NCBI RefSeq assembly: GCF_963422355.1 | Contig: NC_085101.1 | Location: 957,201 to 1,021,200 of the forward strand | Direction: 5' to 3' | Length of the DNA stretch: 64,000 nucleotides | Source of the DNA: Corticium candelabrum | Taxonomy: Eukaryota > Porifera > Homoscleromorpha > Homosclerophorida > Plakinidae | Part shown: piece after piece, positions 1-12,315 of the stretch | How the letters are laid out: each line of letters begins with the position of its first letter | Position numbering within the stretch: the first letter of the stretch is position 1 | Notes under the pieces: model-generated | The model's input: only the letters and a program-made list of their open reading frames with translations | What the model was told of the DNA's origin: nothing | Databases searched by the model: none | Made by a program: the position numbers and the translations under genes

Positions 1-950
1 CCAGAAACGGTCAAGAGCAAATTCCAGAGTTTGTATTGATCACCGTCACTGTTTGTAAGTCCGTACAAATACAGTGAAGTCTTCTGGTTAGATGCAGCAA
101 GGAAGTTGCAACCAGGAGGAGGCCAATTCTGATAGTTAGAGTGTTGTTTGTTTCTCTTTAACCATGTCCACTGTAAACTATTTGTTTGACATCTGAGCTC
201 CCACAGCTCACTGCTGTCAGTGTTATTGTATAGACGTCCTCCATACACAAACATTGAGTCAGGGCATGTGCAAGTAGCATTTGGAGACTTCATTGTGACA
301 GCACTATGGTAAGCACGGGGCCATAGTGTATTACCACCTGTACTTGGAAATATCTGTGTCCAGTTTTGTTTTGATGCTTGAAAAATCCATGTTTCATTGG
401 AAAAGTTTTTCTGGGTGTTAACTCCACCAAACAATACAACAGTGTCATTGCACAGTGTAACTAAAGAATGGCCTTTGTAGACAGTAGGGTGTTTCTGGAC
501 TGTTACATTTCGCCATGAGTTAATCTTATAATCATACATCCAAGTAATGTTGTTCAAATAAGCATTACTGCTGTTGGTGCCTCCAAACATGACCATCATT
601 ACTTCTGTAGGTAGTTGCTCCTTCGTTCCATTTTTCACTGATTTCGGAACAGTAGCATGGATTGTAACAGCTGTTGCCTGCTGTTTGGATCGTTTATCAG
701 GAGCATTTGGTACCCATCGAGCAATATGTCTCCACTTGTTTACAACAAGAAGTGCATCCTCGTGTTCTTCCCTCTCTTGCAATACAACCTCCTTACTTCT
801 CATTTCAGTTTCATGATAGGTTTTGCCTCTAACTGATAGTGCACTAGTTGAATGTATTGTACCTGAGCTTGAAAAAAGAAGGCAAATAGCAGCAATAACA
901 TAAAGGCTGGAGTCAATGGCTACAAGAGGCTTGCCCATTGTCCTTTTCAT
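1..950 (-). CDS. Kelch-repeat (beta-propeller) secreted or membrane protein, 5' part, partial
   Basis: Reading the minus strand, one frame is open from an ATG near 950 (second in-frame ATG near 938) to the left edge, so the 3' part lies outside the window. The first 35 or so residues contain a hydrophobic run (LYVIAAICLLF) that looks like a signal peptide or signal anchor. After a charged linker come kelch-type blades with the usual hydrophobic-GG motifs and spaced W residues: VMFGGTNSSN...W, VVLFGGVNTQ...W and MFVYGGRLYN...LWEL. N-glycosylation sequons (NNT, NET, NAT) and Cys residues fit an extracellular propeller. The frame stays open upstream through another ATG at about 1010, and a sequence resembling a splice donor lies there, so the true start is not fixed. 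Function beyond a kelch propeller is not recognised. Confidence 0.8.
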   Translation of the reverse strand, partial: MKRTMGKPLVAIDSSLYVIAAICLLFSSSGTIHSTSALSVRGKTYHETEMRSKEVVLQEREEHEDALLVVNKWRHIARWVPNAPDKRSKQQATAVTIHATVPKSVKNGTKEQLPTEVMMVMFGGTNSSNAYLNNITWMYDYKINSWRNVTVQKHPTVYKGHSLVTLCNDTVVLFGGVNTQKNFSNETWIFQASKQNWTQIFPSTGGNTLWPRAYHSAVTMKSPNATCTCPDSMFVYGGRLYNNTDSSELWELRCQTNSLQWTWLKRNKQHSNYQNWPPPGCNFLAASNQKTSLYLYGLTNSDGDQYKLWNLLLTVS

Positions 951-1263
951 AACCTTTACAAAATCACGTGAATAGGAGCATCCTACACATACCTGACAAA
1001 GGTGAAGAGACATAATAGGAATGGTCACCTTGCAGCAGCAATAAAACGTGTACAAATAACGGCAAATTATTGCTAAATTACTGACCAAAATATCAATTTA
1101 TAAAAATTCAAAGCGATTAAATTTGCTATCACATGAGAACAACTTTCCTAACAGGTTTATATAAAAGACCATACAAAACAGTCAATTACTCAAGTAAGGA
1201 TCCAAGTAAAACCACACTAAGTGGTAGAATATCCTGTGAGCACATGCGTCATTTAATTTAAAA

Positions 1264-1545
1264 CTAATTTCTAAACACCTTGACCAAAAAGGATTTAGCA
1301 TCCAGACAGAGAACAGTCTTGAGATGTGTCCTGACCCTTTCTGTTGTCTCGTTCTCTCCTGTACGACTTTGTGAAGTACCTTTACCCTTGCTCCAAATAT
1401 TTGCAGCCTCCTGCGCTGCCTTGTTAACACGTTGTCTATCTTTCTTTCCTTGAAATGATCGTAAGCCAGATATATCTTCTGACATGGCAAGGCATGACAA
1501 CACACGATAACGACATTGTGATTTAATTCCAGCTTTCTTTGTCAC
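1264..1545 (-). CDS. Candidate terminal exon, unrecognised
   Basis: On the minus strand an acceptor-like sequence (pyrimidine-rich, then acaaag) near 1545 opens a frame of about 90 codons that ends at a stop at 1264. The product is basic and polar (GKKDRQRVNKAAQEAANIW, then TGENETTERVRTHLK) and matches no family I recognise. It lies downstream of the acetyl-CoA-synthetase-like gene on the same strand and could be its last exon, but it does not resemble the C-terminal domain expected of that family. A short separate gene is equally possible. Treat as a candidate only. Confidence 0.25.
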   Translation of the reverse strand: MTKKAGIKSQCRYRVLSCLAMSEDISGLRSFQGKKDRQRVNKAAQEAANIWSKGKGTSQSRTGENETTERVRTHLKTVLCLDAKSFLVKVFRN

Positions 1546-1944
1546 TACCAAGAAAAAAAACTTATGCCTACTTTTTCTGACAAACCACTGAACACACGAA
1601 TATGCACACATATATCATCAAGCCTATTTCCAGTCTCTTCAAGTATCCCCTCGTCATCTCCAAATCCCAATCTATGCGTCTACAAAGGCAACAAAACGTT
1701 AGCTCATCACATACACAACTTGACTGTCGCATTAATTAAAATACATGTAGAACGCACAGTATAAACATCACAACATTTTCGTGCTTAATGTACATGTTCA
1801 TGGTTTGGCTTACACCAACAATGGCCATTAGACCTGGTACAACCATTGCCTTTGAATTTTCACACCAGCAACACTACAAAACAATTGCAAACATGCATAA
1901 ATATGCTGAGTTATCAATTAGCTAACTATATAAACTCCCCATAC

Positions 1945-4941
<2,997 letters not shown>

Positions 4942-5244
4942 CTGAATGACAAGAATAAATACTTAATTGCATATAACACAAAGACAACAGAGCTAATTAC
5001 CTGTACACATATCTAAAATCCAATTGGCTCCATACAATTAAATGAATTGTTATGTGTACAAAAACATTCACATTTAACACTACTGCAGATTGAGGACAAC
5101 GACTGTTACAATTATCACATGCTACCTCACTTCTACAGAGTTTGTGTATCATGTCAGCGTGCTGTTGTAAGACCAACAAGAACAGGATGATAGAATTAAC
5201 ATTTGAGCTTTCAAAAGTTAAATCTGGCACATGTAATTAAAATA

Positions 5245-5646
5245 CAGTAGGACCTCAAAGATACGAACACCAGACAACCGAACTGACCGGTCAACCGAAC
5301 AGCATGCTCTAGCGCGAGCGCGCGCTCTTGCAAAATTTGATCACGTAATGTAGCCACGCGCACGCGCACTTTTGCTTTTGAGAGAGCTCCTGGACCTTGC
5401 AGGACAAAAAAGGGGTTCTGCCTTGAAGCAAAAGACAATGGATTGTTATTTTAGTAACCCTTGAATTCGTTCTTACACTCTCACAGTTACTGTAGTTCAC
5501 GTACTTATCCTTTTTGTTAGCCATACAGTGTACTCCTGTTTTCACAAGTTATGTAATCATCGATATTACAAACTTCAGACTTATGAACATTTCACAATTA
5601 CGAACACCCAATTTCCCGAGGTGTTCGTATCTTTGAGGTCCTACTG
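5245..5646. mobile_element. pogo/Tigger-like MITE with TA target duplication
   Basis: The terminal inverted repeats are near-perfect over about 27 bp: left starts CAGTAGGACCTCAAAGATAC, right ends with its complement. Both ends are flanked by TA. The 402-bp body has no transposase. TIR sequence, length and TA duplication fit the non-autonomous pogo/Tigger group of Tc1/mariner elements. Confidence 0.85.
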
Positions 5647-5649
5647 TAA

Positions 5650-6516
5650 TCTTCCAAAAACTCAATGCATATTGTCTAACTGTTTAACAAGAGTGGTGTA
5701 TGTGCCAAATGGATGTCTAGTTGTTGTAGTAGTTGAACAGCAACTTCTGAGTTCAACTATACTAAATAATCTGTACAGTAAAAATAAACATTAGAAAAAA
5801 ATTAAAATGATACTGATCTTATGGATATTTGGATTATTTAGCAGAATCCTTAGAGTTTGATTCTTATATGGTGCCAAAAAACAGTACAATAGCTCTAAAT
5901 GCAGCTATTTCTGGTTAGACAGTTTTCCCACCTGTTGGTCTAGCTGTGCCATTGCCAATAATGTTTAGGTCAAACTATTTCCCACCAATTAATCAAGCCA
6001 GTACTACTGAAACTGTTATATTTTCAATTCAACACTAACACACTCACTGCAACAGCATGTCCTAATTAAAAAGTGAGGCAGTATTAAATAGAATGCTTCG
6101 TAGTCACTAGTGCCCTATATAATCATGTCAGTGCCCTCGTTGTCACATCCCATTTAATTCAAATGCAAGGGTATAAAAGAGTGCAGAACATACAACATTT
6201 GACTTCATCCCTAGGTAAGTGCATGAAGGAGTGAAGAACATTTAACATTGACTTTAAAACAAGAACCAAGCTCTGTAAATGGTCTAGTTAGAACCAATTT
6301 AAAGAGAAATAATAAGTAGTGTTCAAGTTGGTAGTTTCATTTAAATGTTTCTAATTGTTTGTTGAATATCCTGAACATGTGAGCATCTCTAGAAGATGAA
6401 AGTTATAGTCATAAGCTTGATCATGATGAAACAGTTACATTATCTAGATGCCAACTCGTCTTGAGAATAGAATTAGTGCCATAAGTTCTAACAAATGCTC
6501 TGTCTGTGCACACATG

Positions 6517-6520
<4 letters not shown>
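5650..6520. other. Intergenic, nothing recognised
   Basis: AT-rich sequence upstream of the acetyl-CoA-synthetase-like gene. No coding, RNA or repeat structure that I can support. Confidence 0.4.
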
Positions 6521-6570
<50 letters not shown>

Positions 6571-6576
6571 AAGTTT
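6519..6576. repeat. (TA)n microsatellite
   Basis: Uninterrupted TA dinucleotides grading into ATGTATAT. Nothing coding. The following 450 bp (to about 7025) hold no recognised feature. Confidence 0.95.
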
Positions 6577-7028
6577 GATAGCCGACTAGACCAGACCACG
6601 CACGAGGCTAAAATTTGGGGTAGAGGCGTAATTCGGCATGGGGGTAAGAACATGGGCAAGGTGGCGTTGTCTTCCAGCTTTTTAGTCGAGTCCCCTATTG
6701 GGGGTGCAATGCTGAATGACATAGTGCAGTTCGTCGTTCAGAAAGGAGACTGAATGCCCCTGATAGACTCAATTTGAAGGAATTTCCGTTACTTTAACTC
6801 AATCTCATGGCGTAGTTTTGATTTCTATAACTAAGAGTGCAATGCTCACTTTCAATATCCATTGTTTGTTCACATGCCATTGTTACGTCACAATGCTATA
6901 GCTATCCAGGAGTCCCATCAGACTGAATTATCTGAGCAAGCTGTAGTTGATTTGTTTATCTTAAACATCAAACTACATTCAAAGCAGAAAGATAAGAGTT
7001 TCAAAAAGAAATATTGTTCAGTGCGTAG

Positions 7029-7220
7029 GTAGGTTGGAAACGTGCTGAGTATATTCTATAATATCCCAGGAGGACACGCCTCTACTCGCACACATTGGGT
7101 AACATCAAACTACGTCCAGAGCAAAGACGTAGAGGTCCACTTAGTAATGGTCAGTGCATATAGATTGGAAACGTGCTGAATATATTTTAAAATATTCCAG
7201 GAGGACCCGCCTCCACTCGC
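7029..7220. repeat. Two direct copies of a ~60-bp unit, 132 bp apart
   Basis: The segments at 7029-7088 and 7161-7220 share TTGGAAACGTGCTGA.TATATT and CAGGAGGAC.CGCCTC.ACTCGCA, with a 72-bp spacer. They lie immediately upstream of Helitron-related sequence. Origin unknown. Confidence 0.7.
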
Positions 7221-7269
7221 AAGCGTATTACTCTGCAACAGCTCATCGGACCTCCACCAAATTAAGCTG

Positions 7270-7959
7270 ACCTCGGATGGTATGCACGGAGCGTGTCGTT
7301 TATTACTGGTGATGGACGACAAGATATTTTTGTGTAGGATATCTGGGTATTTAGAAATACGCCTACCTTTGGTTTTTCCAAGTACACTTGCCGAATACCT
7401 GCCACATTCGATACGGCAGCAACGTGTTCGAAGTGATAACATGCAATGGGACAGTTGAAATGACTCCGAGAAGACTCACCGAAGAGACGGAGTGACTGCA
7501 TTTGCACTGAATCCAACCTACACGTTTCCTGCACCAAGCGCTACACTGGGAGTGTGAACACATCACAATCACAAACAGAGAGCAAACAGTGTGCTAAATC
7601 ATGCCTGCCTGCATGTCAAGCTACTGCATGTATCCTATGGCTGAGTAAGAAACTGCACGTGACTTTCAGGTTTCTATTGCTCAGATATATATCTCTGAAC
7701 GGAAGAGTCGCTGCAAATTTCTTGGAATGGGACACTCGGTTAAGTTTTCATTTGTCTTCAACGGGATATTAACTAATTAGTACATCCCAGTTTATTCAAA
7801 CACACGCCCACACCAGTCATTCAAACTGAATCCACACAAGAAGTGTGTCAATTTCTACCAAAAAAAATTGCACATGACGTGTCTACACACGCTCAAACTG
7901 AGTCTTCTGTCATAACACTACAGTACTTTGCCCGTACAAAGGACGGGTCATGTATCTAA
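7270..7959 (+). mobile_element. Degenerate non-autonomous Helitron, 3' end intact
   Basis: The 3' terminus has a hairpin (CCCGTacaaaggACGGG, 7931-7947) followed about 10 bp later by CTAA and then T. That is the Helitron hairpin plus CTRR ending at an A/T target. Bases 7480-7560 match in reverse the interior of the Helitron at 8163-8741. Bases 7270-7370 match the element near 56400-56510. The 5' terminus is not recognisable, so the left limit is approximate. Confidence 0.65.
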
Positions 7960-8130
7960 TATATCGTGTCCTTACAGGACAAAGCCAGGCTCTCTAGAAT
8001 AAGTCTATAATTAAACAACCACAAAGCTACTGCAAGTTGTTCATGCAAACTAGTAATTGTTCGGCTAAAAGTTTGTCCATTGTGAAATGACGCCTTGAGT
8101 GCTAGACTTTTCAATGTGCGTAAACTAATG

Positions 8131-8162
<32 letters not shown>

Positions 8163-8740
8163 CTAGGATCCATGGCCCGTCCTTCGTACGGGCAAGATAC
8201 TGTAGTGTAAAGATAGGTCTGTGGACACGTCACGTGCATCTTTGTTGCGAGGTCCCGGATATGCTGAATGAATTCGAATCTTGCTCTTCGCGCTTGTTTC
8301 GATAGAAATCGACACACTCCCCGTGTAGCGCTTGCTGCAGAAAACGTGTAGGTTGGATTCGGTGCAAATGCAATCAGAATTTGGAGAGAAACGCAAGCGA
8401 TAGAAGAGTAAGTTTCGTCGGCAAGAGATATTCGATCGCTCGAAGCTTTGCGAAGGACGGCGATGCATAGGATCTACACGGGACCGGTGCGGGCGTGTGT
8501 TCGAATGAACCGGAATGTGTAGCGTTTGCGTCGTCGAGAAATTTTAGGCGGGGGTCGACCCCTCGAGAGGGGACCCGGTGCATAATTTTTTTAATTTTTT
8601 TACGTAAACCTTCCCCTGTGCATGCCGAGTGTGCGTGCCGATTTCGGTTGCGAACGGACAAAAGACGTGACCGCCAAACGCGAACATGCACACACACACA
8701 CACACACACACAGACAGACAATTTGAGCTTTATATATTAG

Positions 8741-8741
<1 letters not shown>
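8163..8741 (-). mobile_element. Non-autonomous Helitron, complete ends
   Basis: Read on the minus strand it starts TCTAATATATAAAG after an A. It then runs through TGTCTGTC and a (TG)n tract and ends with the hairpin GCCCGTACGAAGGACGGGC, a short spacer, CTAG, and a host T. These are diagnostic Helitron ends with insertion between A and T and no target duplication. No Rep/helicase ORF is present. A second copy of the same family lies at 42803-43404. Confidence 0.88.
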
Positions 8742-8773
<32 letters not shown>

Positions 8774-8814
8774 TTTTTTTATTTTATATATATATTTATT
8801 TATTTCTTACACAC

Positions 8815-11800
8815 CTACTCACATACAGGGAAGTCCCAACTAAGGACTTCAGCTACTTCTGCAAGTATGCGGCTAGATATCATTCTAGCGTTATAAATCC
8901 ATAATCTAACAGAAAGCTGCTCTAGCAAATTCTTTAAAGCCTTCCAGAAGGGAACAGCTAACACAGCACATACTTTTGAGGATATAGACTTCAAAGTCTC
9001 TAGACTGTCTGGTGACCAAAGGCCAAGTGTTTCAACTACCAACGGATAAAATGTACCACCAGTCAAAGATACTCTTGCATGGTGACGATCATCCTTGCCC
9101 ATTTCTGCTGCTTCTGCAACAACTCCTGATGTTTCAGCAACTCGAGCAATGTAAGATGGTTGCAACGTGTTTCTTACAGTGATGTCAAAATATCCAGGCC
9201 GTCCATTCAAGAAATTCGGATGGAAGACATCACCTGGGCGGCATTTGGATTGACCCGAGCTTCTCTGTTCTTTCACAACTTGTTTGGAATCAATGAGGAG
9301 TGATTGCCAAATAGACTCACATAAAGCATTATGTCGATTCAGACGATGTGGACCATGACCACACCCAACAAGATGATCTCCATATGGGTCAAGTGGATGA
9401 CCACATATACATCTGATGCTGTTTGGTGGGAACGGAAACACAGGTAGACCCAACCAGTATCTTGCTGCTACAACAAACTCATGGGGTGACATGGTGAGGC
9501 CTAAGTTACGGTTTGGAGTTGCCCGCAACCATGCACCAGTATGAGGAGATGATAATGTCTTCAAGCGAGCCCTATCTCTGAGACTCACTGAATTGAGTAG
9601 GTTGGAAAATGAGATGTCATCTAGTTGAATTTGAATCTGATGTTGTGTAGCTGTCACCAAATCTAATGAAGGTGAATCCTTTCTTGAAAGTAGGTTATGC
9701 ACGATTCCTCGTGCTTCGTCTTCTCCAGGCAAGGGTTTGATCAAAGTGAGAAGAGAAGGATGGTTACGTTTCAGTAAGCAATTAACTAACTTTCGATTTG
9801 AGTTACAGCTGCCAAGAAAAGCGGAAGGTGAAGTAGATAAGGCCTCCCGGATACCCATACCTCCTTTTCCAATTGGCAATACTGCTTGTGACCATGCAAA
9901 GTCAGAAATTGAAGATCTTGTGATACGGCTGAGAGATCGGCGTAACCCTTCATCGAAAATAGACAATGTGCTCGTAGCAACCCCAGGTCTCACAGATCGT
10001 AGCAAATGGTTGATTTTACATATGGACAGGCAACTTCTCAACAACTGAAGTTCCACTTGTGGATTTTCAAGATCAGAGAGATGAGATTGGGTATTTGCTA
10101 CTTGATCGACTCGCTTCTTGAAACAATTAGTGAAGAAATCCGATGAACCAAACACAGGAGAACCAAGCAATTCCATTCCATCTGACAACCGGTGTACTTC
10201 TGGTGGAAATTCTGGATGTGTTCGATCTCCTGAAGGCCAAAACACTTCACACTTTGATAAATTGACATGAAGGCCCAGGGAAGGACCTTTCTCTATGATG
10301 AAGTTTATTAACTTTGAGACAGATTTCCGTGTGCCAGCAAAAGTACCATCGTCAAGGTACCACAAATTTAGGTCTAAGCCAGGCACTTCTCCAACTTCAT
10401 CCATTAGTTCTAGGACGACTAAGGAGAACAGCAGTGGTCCCAGTGGATCGCCTTGTTGGACTCCTGCTGTAGATGTAAGGTGATGATAGCCAAAGCGCAA
10501 CTCAGCAGCACAGTGATAGCACCACTGTACCCAAGCTACCAATTCAGGAAATTCACTGCCAAGTCTCTTCAGGAATGAATTGCGATGGCATTCATTGAAC
10601 GCATTCTTCATGTCCAGTTTGAAACAGCACAGGTCATGTCTAGCACTGTTCTCTTCAATGTATGACCTTAGAGAATGAACACTTGCCTCTAAACCTCCTC
10701 GTATTCCAACACCTACCTGACCATATGGTAAGAAGACGTCCGGTAAGCGAGGTTTTATAGCAGAACAGCAAAGACGGCTAGCCAAACGACGCAACACTTC
10801 CCCAACAGCAATGGGCCGAATGCCGCCAGCCTTCTTTTGGAGAGCAGTCAAAGGGGCACCAGACAGGAAGGGAGAAATGTTGCGATCAAGTTTTCCAGAC
10901 AACAAGAGACACATCAATCGTGTTAGGTTTTCTAAACAGGACTGCGCTTCTGGAACATTGCAACCTCGTATAGCATCAATTAAGTGTTGTGCTCGAAGAT
11001 GAGAATAACCGGGACTTGAGCCATTGGGAAATGCTTCCAATGCAGAAATAACCTCCTGAGAGTCCACAACTAGTGAAGGTGGGACTTCCTCTAGCCAAGC
11101 AGGAAGATCGTGAACTGGATGTCGATTTGCCAACTCTTCTAAAGCTTCACTGCTGTCATGAGAGGCACAACCTCGTGAACCCAAAGCCTGAAGTGCATCA
11201 CTGTATCGACCTTCTGAAGCCAATCTCAATGATCTTCGAGTATTTGTGGTAGCGGTATTTGAGGAATTCAATGAAACATGGCAAGGGTTAGTCTCAGCCT
11301 TGACATCCAGCCACAGTGATAGAATATCTCCATCCAACCAACGTTGAAGGCGAGAAGACAAAATTTCCTTTACAACGTACCTTTTCTTTCTCCCACCACG
11401 AGGAGGACAGCGAAGGGTAGCTTTGGCCAGCATGAAGAGGCGAGCAAAGCCCCACAGGCCACCCTCACAAGCACACCGTAATTCTTTAGCTAAAACCACA
11501 CTTAGAAGTGGTCTAACTGATTTTGGGACATGAGTAACTGTCTGAACTGGTGTGGTGACAACTTCGTTCATCAGTGAATTGAAAACAGACAATTCCATGT
11601 CACCAACAGCTGGATAGGACATCATAGAAGCTGCTTTAATACCCTCGAGCACCAAATTAGAAGATGAGGATACAGGCACTGATGAAGAAGTAATCCTTGA
11701 AGCTGATGTTGGAGCTACCTCAGGTGAATTCTGAATTCCAATATCACCGTTAACAGCTGTGGATTCACACTGACTCAACCAGGATGATGCACTTGGATGG

Positions 11801-12108
11801 GTCATCAAACCACGACATCTACCACGACCAGGACCTAGAGAACGTCGGCAAAATGAGAAACGATTACCATAAGCAAAGCCACATTCTGAACATAAGCGAC
11901 GGTTGTGGAATTCTAAGAACTGAACATCCGGGAAATTTCTGTAGCAAATGTGGTTTGCATTTATGTGTTGAAACAGCGAAACTGTGTCTCTTGTCACCAG
12001 AGAACATAAAGGACAACATGAATTAGGACTTTGAGTAGAACGCCTACAGTCAGGGGGATCATCTTCTTCGGTATCACTCTCTACGCAACCAGAACCAGAC
12101 TCAGACAT
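8815..12108 (-). CDS. RLE-type retrotransposon polyprotein (zinc finger - RT - endonuclease), intact
   Basis: The ORF is 1097 codons with no internal stop. A C2H2 finger lies at residues ~32-53 (C32, C35, H48, H53), with a further Cys-rich patch at ~73-98. The reverse transcriptase spans ~400-680, with motif A KLDMKNAFN, motif B GVQQGDPLGPLLF and catalytic YLDD near residue 583. At ~899-925 is a C.CG...GDH...C/RHN zinc motif. The restriction-like endonuclease follows, with RPGDVF and FDIT (~955-975), supplying the acidic residues of a PD-(D/E)XK-type nuclease. Such proteins nick target DNA and prime cDNA synthesis from the nick (target-primed reverse transcription). The length is close to other single-ORF RLE elements. 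Nothing is visibly broken, so activity is possible. Confidence 0.9.
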   Translation of the reverse strand: MSESGSGCVESDTEEDDPPDCRRSTQSPNSCCPLCSLVTRDTVSLFQHINANHICYRNFPDVQFLEFHNRRLCSECGFAYGNRFSFCRRSLGPGRGRCRGLMTHPSASSWLSQCESTAVNGDIGIQNSPEVAPTSASRITSSSVPVSSSSNLVLEGIKAASMMSYPAVGDMELSVFNSLMNEVVTTPVQTVTHVPKSVRPLLSVVLAKELRCACEGGLWGFARLFMLAKATLRCPPRGGRKKRYVVKEILSSRLQRWLDGDILSLWLDVKAETNPCHVSLNSSNTATTNTRRSLRLASEGRYSDALQALGSRGCASHDSSEALEELANRHPVHDLPAWLEEVPPSLVVDSQEVISALEAFPNGSSPGYSHLRAQHLIDAIRGCNVPEAQSCLENLTRLMCLLLSGKLDRNISPFLSGAPLTALQKKAGGIRPIAVGEVLRRLASRLCCSAIKPRLPDVFLPYGQVGVGIRGGLEASVHSLRSYIEENSARHDLCCFKLDMKNAFNECHRNSFLKRLGSEFPELVAWVQWCYHCAAELRFGYHHLTSTAGVQQGDPLGPLLFSLVVLELMDEVGEVPGLDLNLWYLDDGTFAGTRKSVSKLINFIIEKGPSLGLHVNLSKCEVFWPSGDRTHPEFPPEVHRLSDGMELLGSPVFGSSDFFTNCFKKRVDQVANTQSHLSDLENPQVELQLLRSCLSICKINHLLRSVRPGVATSTLSIFDEGLRRSLSRITRSSISDFAWSQAVLPIGKGGMGIREALSTSPSAFLGSCNSNRKLVNCLLKRNHPSLLTLIKPLPGEDEARGIVHNLLSRKDSPSLDLVTATQHQIQIQLDDISFSNLLNSVSLRDRARLKTLSSPHTGAWLRATPNRNLGLTMSPHEFVVAARYWLGLPVFPFPPNSIRCICGHPLDPYGDHLVGCGHGPHRLNRHNALCESIWQSLLIDSKQVVKEQRSSGQSKCRPGDVFHPNFLNGRPGYFDITVRNTLQPSYIARVAETSGVVAEAAEMGKDDRHHARVSLTGGTFYPLVVETLGLWSPDSLETLKSISSKVCAVLAVPFWKALKNLLEQLSVRLWIYNARMISSRILAEVAEVLSWDFPVCE

Positions 12109-12180
12109 GATTCACCTCAAACTGTGCACAGAGGCCAACGAAAGAAAATGTTGAATGCAACAGCAGCAGCAAGTCTTGGG

Positions 12181-12282
12181 TGACGACAGAAACCAAACGT
12201 TGAGCTCAAAGAAAGAATCCAATGTCAAACGTGACGACAGAAACCAAACGTTGAGCGCAAAGAAAGAATCCAAAGTCAAACG
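12181..12282. repeat. 51-bp unit tandemly duplicated in the retrotransposon 5' UTR
   Basis: Two adjacent copies (12181-12231 and 12232-12282) differ at only two or three positions. They lie just upstream of the retrotransposon start codon, where some non-LTR elements carry promoter repeats. A regulatory role is inference. Confidence 0.85.
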
Positions 12283-12315
12283 CTCGCGATCGTCGATGGC
12301 TTGGTGGGGTGATTA

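Larger units (their letters stand above)
8742..12310 (-). mobile_element. Non-LTR retrotransposon with restriction-like endonuclease, apparently full length
   Basis: Minus-strand element. The 5' UTR (12109 to about 12300) has a 51-bp tandem duplication. One ORF follows, then a 3' UTR of only about 35 bp and an A25 tail (T run at 8756-8780), then (TA)7 and the 5' terminus of a Helitron. The layout (single ORF, zinc finger, RT, endonuclease at the C-terminus, poly-A tail) fits the early-branching RLE lineage of non-LTR elements (R2/R4/NeSL/Hero-like). I cannot place the exact clade. Confidence 0.85.

Noticed and set aside
574-816. 80-codon plus-strand frame
   Set aside because: Shadow of the minus-strand kelch exon, whose frame is open over 950 bp and has recognisable blades.
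5020-5190. Cys-containing minus-strand frame upstream of the acetyl-CoA-synthetase-like gene as its first exon
   Set aside because: Its only good donor gives the wrong phase for the exon at 4941 and would introduce a stop.
9737-11002. Several plus-strand frames of 60-100 codons
   Set aside because: Shadows of the intact retrotransposon ORF on the minus strand.
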